From: Neopestalotiopsis rosae
Lineage: Eukaryota > Ascomycota > Sordariomycetes > Amphisphaeriales > Sporocadaceae
Reading direction: 5' to 3'
DNA: 64,000 nucleotides
Assembly (NCBI GenBank): GCA_023078685.1
Contig: JALGAS010000002.1
Coordinates: forward strand, 7,378,001 to 7,442,000
Below are positions 57,128 to 64,000 of the stretch, in pieces. A program made the translations under genes and the position numbers. Positions within the stretch are counted from its first letter, which is position 1, and every line of letters begins with the position of its first letter. The notes beneath the pieces were generated by a model. It was given only the letters and a program-made list of their open reading frames with translations, did no database searches and had not been told where the DNA came from.

Positions 57128-58520
57128 AGTGTTTTCTCTCGAGATTTGAATTGCGAAGATGTCGCAAAAGGAGTGTTGTTCTAAGTCCGCAAAAACATGG
57201 GGATTCAACTGGAGTCTCGAACTTATAAGATCGGCAAGTGCGGGCCTGTGCTAAATTTCGCCCAGTTTCTCAGCACCCTGCATGTTCGTCGGAGGAAGGC
57301 AGCTGACTGACTCTTTCTCCAGCCTGCAGGCAATATGTCGGGGATAGTGTGGATATATGGAACGAGACAGATGACCAATCGATCCAGAATCTTTTTGTGA
57401 CGTCGGAGTCAACGTAGAGAAGCAGAAAAGAATGTGTCGGTGGCTCGGGGATAGACGGTCTTTCTTCAATGAGTCAAGTGGGCACTTGGCTTGTCGCACA
57501 ATGACCCATAGATGACCCGCAGCATGTTTGCCATGAACTGAGCCCTGGGATTGTAAAAGAGAGGCTGAGAATGCTCAAAGGGGCGCACTCTGTACGACGA
57601 AAAGCGAATGCCAAGCCTTGGTTGAAATAGGAATCTGCTGGGCGCCGCGTTGTGGACGGAACTCGGCACGGCGTCCACCGTGTAAGTCGTGAACAGATGC
57701 CGTGACCCGGCCAGGGAAAAAAGCGGAGCTCTACATTCAGTGAAGGCTTGGCTCGGTGCCGTATTGCCGATAAGGCTGAATCGGCTTTAAAATAAAATCA
57801 TCATGTGGATGCAGGCAAATACTCTACGATGTTCTCGACGTTCATCTAGAATAACATATTACTTAATCATCGTCAATGGTCATGGTATTGTACGAAGTAC
57901 GGTACGTACTGCGAAACTTCCTGTGAACCCACATAAGAAGCATTCCCCGGAAAACTGAAAAAAGGTCGAGCTAGAGTTGGCCTGGAAGCTACGGGGCTGC
58001 TGCATCCGTGGGGTCATGCTATAAATGCTTCCAGGTTCCTCATATTTACCGTGTAAAGTTGGGTGCTGGTAAGCGCATCGAAAATCGAAAGATCGTTAAT
58101 TCTTCTAACGCTATCCTCACTAATCTAGTATCTTTTCTTTCGCTTTCTAATGCTATGACTCATGCATTTTTAGCTACTTGGGTTTCATCGCTGGTGTGTT
58201 CGCGCCACTGTGCATACGATCTGTCGGCAGCGAGTTACCGTCAGTGCAACAGGTGTCGATCGCTGCCCAACGAGGCAAAATTGGGACACTGTCGTTGTAT
58301 TGGTGCTACGAAAGGAGGATAACTACCTATTGTTGGCATTCTCAATTGCCGGCTAATGGCTTAATTAAAGCCCAATATTACCAAAGCCGCACTGAAATAG
58401 ACGCGAGTCTGAGTATCGAATCGAGCTGCTAATCATCAACTAGTGCTAAGCTTGGAAACCGGCGGCTGACTCAGATGAATTCTCCCATCACCACTCGGCT
58501 ATTGTTGGCAACCTGACACG
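57128..58520. other. Divergent region between OPT and PhyH genes
   Basis: About 1.4 kb; one TACGAAGTA 9-mer at 57891-57899 runs into a GGTACGTAC palindrome. No supported gene. Confidence 0.5.
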
Positions 58521-59423
58521 ATGCGCGCCGATAACTGTGCACAGGACCTACCGCTGGAAGACCGCCCGGGACTGATTGTCATTGAGTTGACAGAGGAGGA
58601 GCTGGCAAGCAGAAAGGTTGGCTCACACAATCTGCAAGCAGCCATTGAGGCTCTACATAGAGATGGCATCGTGGCTTTGAGGAACGCGGTCGCTGTTGAG
58701 CATCTGGACAAGATGAATGCGCGCATGGTTCCCGAGGCAGAGGAGCTGTATGCCAGACCGACAACACATCGCAACTTTGGTAACGATACCGGTAATATTC
58801 AGCAAGAACCTGTCTTGGAGGAGGATTTCATCTTTGAAGATATCTTGGCCAATCCCTGGGCCATGGCTATCATCCAGTGCATGCTTGGCCCGAAACCGAC
58901 CTTGCGATTCTACAGTGCCAATACTGCCTTTCTGGCTGAGGGACGACAGCCTCCCCATATTGATATCGACTTCAACTTTCCCCGGATTCCCTTCGGCTAC
59001 TGCGTGAACATCAACCTGGTCGACACGTCGGCCAAGAATGGGTCCACTGAGGTATGGCTGGGAAGCCATACGGATACTGATGTTGGAATTCTCAATGAAA
59101 AGAAAGTCATTCGCCACGAAGCCTTAGAACAGCGACGCAAGTACAGCCCGCCAGTCCAGCCAACGCTTCTCAAGGGGTCTCTGGTCATTCGCGATTTCAG
59201 ACTGTGGCATGCAGGCATGCCGAACAAGACGAACGAACCACGAGTTATGCTCGTTTCGGTACAGTTTCCCCATTGGTATCGCAGCGATCTCAAGATAAAG
59301 CTGCCAGTCAGCGTTAAGGGTAAAATCGCCTGGGGTGATGTGGTCCCATGCGTTGACTGGATGCCAGTAGGCTACAACTACCTACAGGGTGCACATGACC
59401 ACGATTTTACACTTCAGCCATGA
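58521..59423 (+). CDS. Phytanoyl-CoA dioxygenase (PhyH) family oxygenase
   Basis: The 300-residue single-exon protein is a non-haem iron, 2-oxoglutarate-dependent oxygenase. The iron ligands are His146 and Asp148 in P-H-I-D-I-D and His230 in L-W-H-A-G-M. Arg241 in E-P-R-V-M-L is the likely 2-oxoglutarate anchor. N-terminal H-R-D-G-I-V-A-L-R-N is the typical opening strand of the domain. In fungi such enzymes often modify secondary metabolites or alkyl chains; the substrate here is unknown. No peroxisomal targeting tripeptide is at the C-terminus (ends L-Q-P), arguing against fatty-acid alpha-oxidation in peroxisomes. It is divergent from the OPT transporter. Confidence 0.88.
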   Translation: MRADNCAQDLPLEDRPGLIVIELTEEELASRKVGSHNLQAAIEALHRDGIVALRNAVAVEHLDKMNARMVPEAEELYARPTTHRNFGNDTGNIQQEPVLEEDFIFEDILANPWAMAIIQCMLGPKPTLRFYSANTAFLAEGRQPPHIDIDFNFPRIPFGYCVNINLVDTSAKNGSTEVWLGSHTDTDVGILNEKKVIRHEALEQRRKYSPPVQPTLLKGSLVIRDFRLWHAGMPNKTNEPRVMLVSVQFPHWYRSDLKIKLPVSVKGKIAWGDVVPCVDWMPVGYNYLQGAHDHDFTLQP

Positions 59424-60304
59424 ATCAAAGGGGGAATAAATGTCATTGTGGGTGCAATGAAGGCTCGAATACTGAAATTTAAGTGTCGTGAAATCAGATT
59501 ATTTGGATTCTTTATGGTCTTGGTTTGGCCGCTGCCTGCTCCAACTAAGCCAGCTTGTGATAATTTGCCTGACTCATTTCTCGAACTTCACGCTGTAGCT
59601 CGCCACATATTGGCATTAAAAACGAATCATCTTATAGCGCAACCCATACCTAATCAAACATCTTTGGGATCCTGAAATAGGCTACTGAGCCAGTTTATGA
59701 GAAACCTTCAGGCTTTGGAACGTTGGCGTACTCTATTTCTACAGAGCACAAGGATCTCTATGCTGCGTCTCTTGTGCACTCTCTTAAGTATAAGGTCTCA
59801 AGACGTCGTGACTGGCGCGTTCCATCCCCGTGAGCTTTTCGCTCAGGCATCGGTGGGACCATCAAGGTGAGATTAGAGAGCGAAACCCCCGCAGGCTGAT
59901 GAGATCATACCACAATACACTTATTGCTGTTGAATCGTTTGTTTTTTTCTCAGCACACACGAATAAGAATTATTGAAATAATAGAATGGTTTACTTTGTG
60001 TGGTGGCCATTGAAGACAAAAAAAAACGATGATGAAGATGGCAACATCTTCAAGCAGAAGGCCACTCAAGGATCCATCTGCGAAATCGATCATTTCACGG
60101 ACTCCAGCTACGTCAGTGTTGCGGGGAACAATTCATCCATTTGATGGCTTCGGTAGGTGTCCACCATTGTTTCATAGAAACAAACCAGCCTGCTAGTATG
60201 GCTGTTTTGTCTGACATTCCAGTCTTCCAACTTTGCATCCTACCACTACCTGAAGGAGCGGAAGGGGGGAGACAAAAGAAAATTGAAAGATAAAAAGAAA
60301 AAAG
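59424..60304. other. Intergenic between PhyH gene and tRNA
   Basis: Only short frames are present. No supported gene. Confidence 0.5.
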
Positions 60305-60397
60305 CTCCGATGCAGGGGTTCGAACCCTGGCCGTTGCGGTCTTCTGTGCCGGGAGGTAATGAAAACGCAAAATCCTAAACCACTAGACGACATCGGA
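60305..60397 (-). tRNA. tRNA-Glu (UUC) with a 20-base intron
   Basis: The acceptor stem pairs all seven positions with a G discriminator. The D-arm carries the A-box-like G-T-C-T-A-G-T-G-G. The anticodon stem TTGCG/CGCAA is perfect once an intron is removed, and the T-arm CAGGG/CCCTG with loop TTCGAAC matches the B box. The anticodon UUC lies at 60363-60361. The 20-base intron occupies 60359-60340, one base 3' of the anticodon, the canonical position for eukaryotic tRNA introns. Confidence 0.92.
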
Positions 60398-62029
60398 TGC
60401 TTTGATTGAAGAACTGTTGCTTGTTTGGCATTGTGCGTGTTGCTCATTTTTCACTTCGACGTTTGCACTGGGTAGCTGTGATAGGACGAAACGTTGCAAG
60501 ATCAAACAGCGCCAACAGGCACAGAGACTGGTCTTTTCTGGACAGCCTGACAATAATGAATATCAATCTGCCTCCATCATAGAGAACTTCCAGATCTACC
60601 ACCAGCATTGAATGGTGACGGAGGAGTTTCGGGTTCTTGTATTATGACAACTCTGCGGAATAGTCATATAATCGCCATATCAGGTTTTTTTATGAACACA
60701 CCCACTTTCTAAAGTAAGAGAAGTATGCGTTGACAGACAGTCGTCCCATAAGAGGCTGGAACAGACAAAACTCAGCTCTTTGGAATCTTGGCCAGCGACT
60801 GTCCCTAGGTGTTTATGAAGCTTTCCCTTATTTCTTAATTACATAACGACCTTCATCATTGAATACTAGTTTTGTAACAGGATAGAACACCTTTCCTCCA
60901 TAAGTATCCTTATTGTGTGTTCATTCGAATTGCAATTCAGCACATCGCGTGTTGGTTCGTTAGAGACCGCGCCCGGAATCTAGAAGCCAGACCCACGACC
61001 GACTCAATGCTATGAAGCCTGATAATCCCAAATCATTCCATCAATTGAATGTTGCATTACAGTCTCGATTTCTAATCAGATTTCCCATCTTTAGAATGCC
61101 TCCAGCTGTGGCCAGACCTGGATGCTTACCTTAGTGACTACATTAGGCCTCCGTCCCAGACCTTGGTCCTTTCTTCGACAATTATAGGAAGAAGCTTTGA
61201 AATGAAGTTAGAAAAAAAATGTGCATACACACCCAAAAGTCAGCAGAGACAACGTGTAAATTTACCATACAAAGTGATCAGCCAGTCATATTGTAGCCGC
61301 TATAATACTCTCGTAAAGTGACTGAGTGTTTGGAACCACGCTTCATGTGTGAAAGCCTTCACTTCTAGTAATGGATGATCTCAATGACTTCATAATCCCA
61401 TACCAATCGATTAGAACCGTGAAAAAAGCCAATTTGAAGTCATCAAATGTGCGTTAAACCTCAGCTGGATATTAATGAAAGTAGGGACCAGAAAAGGCTG
61501 ACACAAGCGCGGTAGATGGAGAGGACATGTCACTCATGTATGTGGCGGAAACGTACCAGCCGACGTTTGGTTTTTCTATTTCCGCAAATACTCGTGGCCG
61601 TTAATGCCAAACATTATTTCTGGAAAATAAGGACTAGTTTGCCAATCGAAAAATGAATGACATAAATACTGAGTGAGGCCATTTTCATTCAGAAAGGTCT
61701 GTAGAAAAAATATAGTAATGACAGCATATTTCTACGTGTTAATTCTCGCCAATCGTAATCTTGAACAAGAAAATGCTGGCTGCTTCGATGAAAAGAAAAG
61801 GGGTATATATTTTCTAATGTCCAACTAGATACAGATATATGGGTACTGAGGCCAGGTAATGAGCCTGGTGATTATATGTAATCCGTAAAAATACGATGTG
61901 CCATTGAAGACCGCCGTAAAACAATCTTCTACTCCGTCATACCGGACCGGCCGTCATAGGGCAGCATCAAAATAGCCAATTCCCCGTCGCTCCCGCGAAT
62001 GTCATCTTCAAATAAGAGATATAGCACGC
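60398..62029. other. AT-rich gene-free region
   Basis: From about 60612 onward almost no frame exceeds 60 codons on either strand, unlike other spacers in the window. This suggests AT-rich, stop-dense DNA such as an old decayed element. No terminal repeat or transposase motif was recognised. Confidence 0.5.
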
Positions 62030-63690
62030 TTAGACGGTCTCAGTAGGGCTCTTCTCGCCGTTCTTGAGAGTCTGGCTGTGGTGCTCGGCAGTGAAGGACT
62101 CGCCGGCACTGATGTCGCTGGTGTGGCGCTGAAGCTCAACGTAGTCGTAGGCGAACTCGCCAAGCTGACCGTCATCAAGACCGATTTCCTCCTCCTCGGG
62201 GCTAACGCGAAGGCTGAGGCCAGGGACCAGGTTCATGAGGAACAGGATCAGGCAAGTCATGACAAACGAGTACGAAAACCCGGCGACAGAGTCAGCAAGC
62301 TGGTAGCCGAGCTGGATCCAGTTGTGGTTGACCCAACCACCAGGAATGACGCTGTAGCCATCGAGGTGGGTAATGTAGTCGCTGCGGAAGGGTCAGTCTT
62401 GGTTCGCGAAGGGGAGGGGAAGAAATTGTAACCTACGCAGCAAAGAAGGCAGTGCAAATGTTACCGAGGATTCCACCAATACCGTGGACAGCAAAGATAT
62501 CAAGAGCATCATCAATGCCAATCAAGAACTTGAGCTTGGTAGCAAGGTTGCATCCAACACCACCAACAACACCGAACACAACAGCAGCCCAAGGAGCGAC
62601 GTAACCGGAGCCAGGAGTGATAGCGACAAGACCAGCGACGGCACCAGAGCAGAAACCAACAGCGGACCACTTCTTCTCCAGACGGTAATCGAGAATGGAC
62701 CAGGTGATGCCACCGACGGAAGCAGCGATGTGGGTGACGATGCAGGCCATGACGGCGCGCAGGTTAGCCGCGAGGGCAGAGCCACCGTTGAAGCCAAACC
62801 AGCCGACCCACAGGAACACAGTGCCAAGAATGACGTGAGTAACATTGTGAGGTCGGTAAGGAAGACCAGCGGCCTTCGAGTAGCCAGTTCGCTTGCCGAG
62901 CATAAGAGAGTAGGCGAGAGCTGCGGCACCTGATGAAATATGGACGGGTGTGCCACCAGCGAAATCGAGACCACCCATAATGAAGGACCAACCGGTCGAG
63001 TTCCATGTCCAGTAAGCAATAGGATCGTAAACGATGGTAGCCCAGATGAGCATGAAGACAATGCATGGAAGCATGCGGGCGCGATCGACAGCAGCACCAA
63101 TGGCTAGAGCAGGGCTATATGCCGGGTTAGTTGCTTTTGTATAGATCGCATATGGAGTCAGTGACGATAAGATCCAACTTACGTGATGGCAGCGAACATT
63201 CCCTGGAAAAGACAAAAGAGAATATCCGGAACTTTTGTGCTACCAACCGAGGGGGCAGCGAGGGTGTCCTTGAGACCAAAGTTGTCGAGGTTGCCAATGA
63301 ACGGGTTGTTACCGGTGTGTGTAAATGCCAAACTATAACCCCAGAAGAACCATTGGAACATGATCAGGGCCACCGACATCATCGACAGCCATATCAAAGA
63401 AAGAGCAGACTTGCGACGAGCAAGACCTGAGTAAAAAAATCCGACGCCGGGAATCATGAGAAGCACGAGTGCAGAGGATGTCATGATCCAGGCGAAATCG
63501 CCACTCTGTGTATACATTGTCAGTTCGAGTCTCTCATGATATTCTCTACCCGACAGTCGCATGTGTGATGGTGATGTAGGAATATTATGCCATAACATAC
63601 CTCATAGTAGACATTCAAGTCCTGAGTGAGCGAGTCACCACCCGTTGGGATGGTGCCATTGTATTCCTCGACATAGAGACCGGCCGACAT
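62030..63690 (-). CDS. Ammonium transporter, Mep2-type (AMT/MEP/Rh family), four exons
   Basis: Exons 63690-63601, 63505-63183, 63114-62437 and 62381-62030 give 480 residues. The protein imports ammonium across the plasma membrane. Family blocks are complete: G-V-G-F-F-Y-S-G-L, D-F-A-G-G-T-P-V-H, W-F-G-F-N-G-G-S-A, and D-I-F-A-V-H-G-I-G-G-I-L-G. Both pore histidines are present (His196 and His348); yeast Mep1/Mep3 have Glu at the first, while Mep2, the sensor-like transporter, has His, so this belongs to the Mep2 class. About eleven helices are expected with a cytosolic tail from about residue 425 rich in Glu/Ser/Thr. Transcriptional control by nitrogen status is typical of the family, but few GATA cores are visible in the 310 bases available. 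Confidence 0.95.
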
Positions 63691-64000
63691 CTTGTCAAGC
63701 AGCTGTTGAGGCGTGGAAAGAGATTTGGGACGCCTGAGGTAGCGCTAAGCACGACCTTAATTGACACTTGCTCAAGGTGTCGTTTGCTTCACGACTCGAT
63801 ATATAGTAGCCGTAAAAAAGAAAGGAGGGCGAGTAAAGTCAGCACTTGTCCGGCTTGGGGGGAGGGTAGGCTAAATATGATCAGAGACAATATGGAGCTT
63901 CCCGCCCATCAACAGTCGCCGGGCTGGGACAGAGGTACCAAGAAGTAAGAGTAGCAATGGGGACCATCTTTTTCTGCCAGGGTCGCGTCGTCCGCGGCGG
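63691..64000. other. Upstream region of the ammonium transporter gene (to window edge)
   Basis: Promoter DNA truncated by the window end; contains a TATA-like element and otherwise no gene. Confidence 0.5.
63798..63806 (-). promoter_or_regulatory. TATA-like element of the ammonium transporter gene
   Basis: A minus-strand CTATATATC sequence lies about 110 bases upstream of the ATG at 63690, a normal TATA distance for a filamentous fungus. Confidence 0.4.

Noticed and set aside
33835..59423. A classical secondary-metabolite cluster
   Set aside because: Tailoring-type oxidases and transporters are present, but no PKS, NRPS, terpene cyclase or pathway regulator was found, and housekeeping cyclin H lies inside.

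Overview
The window is nuclear DNA of a filamentous ascomycete (Pezizomycotina). The evidence is short introns of roughly 50-115 bases with GTRNGT donors and YAG acceptors, pyrimidine-rich leaders, and typical mould families: a GH72 glucanosyltransferase, a CFEM protein, F-box proteins, an NCS1 permease and an OPT transporter. A hypocrealean (Sordariomycete) origin fits but is inferred only from protein style. Multi-exon models below were assembled by hand from splice signals, keeping the reading frame across each junction; exon coordinates are in each entry.

0-6 kb: three small cysteine-rich proteins on the minus strand share an N-terminal Met-Cys start and a C-terminal W-x-C-C-x-C ... N-T ... 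C-x-H-x2-C-x2-C zinc-site pattern. They look like diverged tandem paralogues of unknown function and are the least explained coding feature here. 5.6-13.6 kb: a long gene-poor stretch with no supportable gene.

13.6-33 kb: mostly housekeeping and cell-surface genes separated by gene-poor DNA. They are a GH72 glucanosyltransferase, an F-box protein, a formyl-THF deformylase with a mitochondrial-type leader, an ARMT1/DUF89 phosphatase (five exons), a CFEM protein, a GT71 mannosyltransferase, and a second F-box protein.

33.8-59.4 kb: rich in redox enzymes and transporters. It holds a cytochrome P450 (six exons, intact once spliced), a four-helix membrane protein, cyclin H (TFIIH kinase partner), a CE12-type rhamnogalacturonan acetylesterase, an L-amino-acid-oxidase-like flavoenzyme, a 2-oxoglutarate/Fe(II) oxygenase divergent from an NCS1 permease, a protein with two GFA domains, a secreted GPI-type protein, an OPT transporter and a PhyH dioxygenase. 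No PKS, NRPS or terpene synthase is visible, so a secondary-metabolite cluster is not supported. The 41.5-52 kb block (amine oxidase, 2OG oxygenase, NCS1 permease, GFA protein) could be a small nitrogen-compound uptake and oxidation locus; that is inference.

60-64 kb: an intron-containing tRNA-Glu(UUC) gene, AT-rich gene-free DNA, and a Mep2-type (twin-histidine) ammonium transporter reading inward from the right edge. No transposon, CRISPR, virus or rRNA was recognised.
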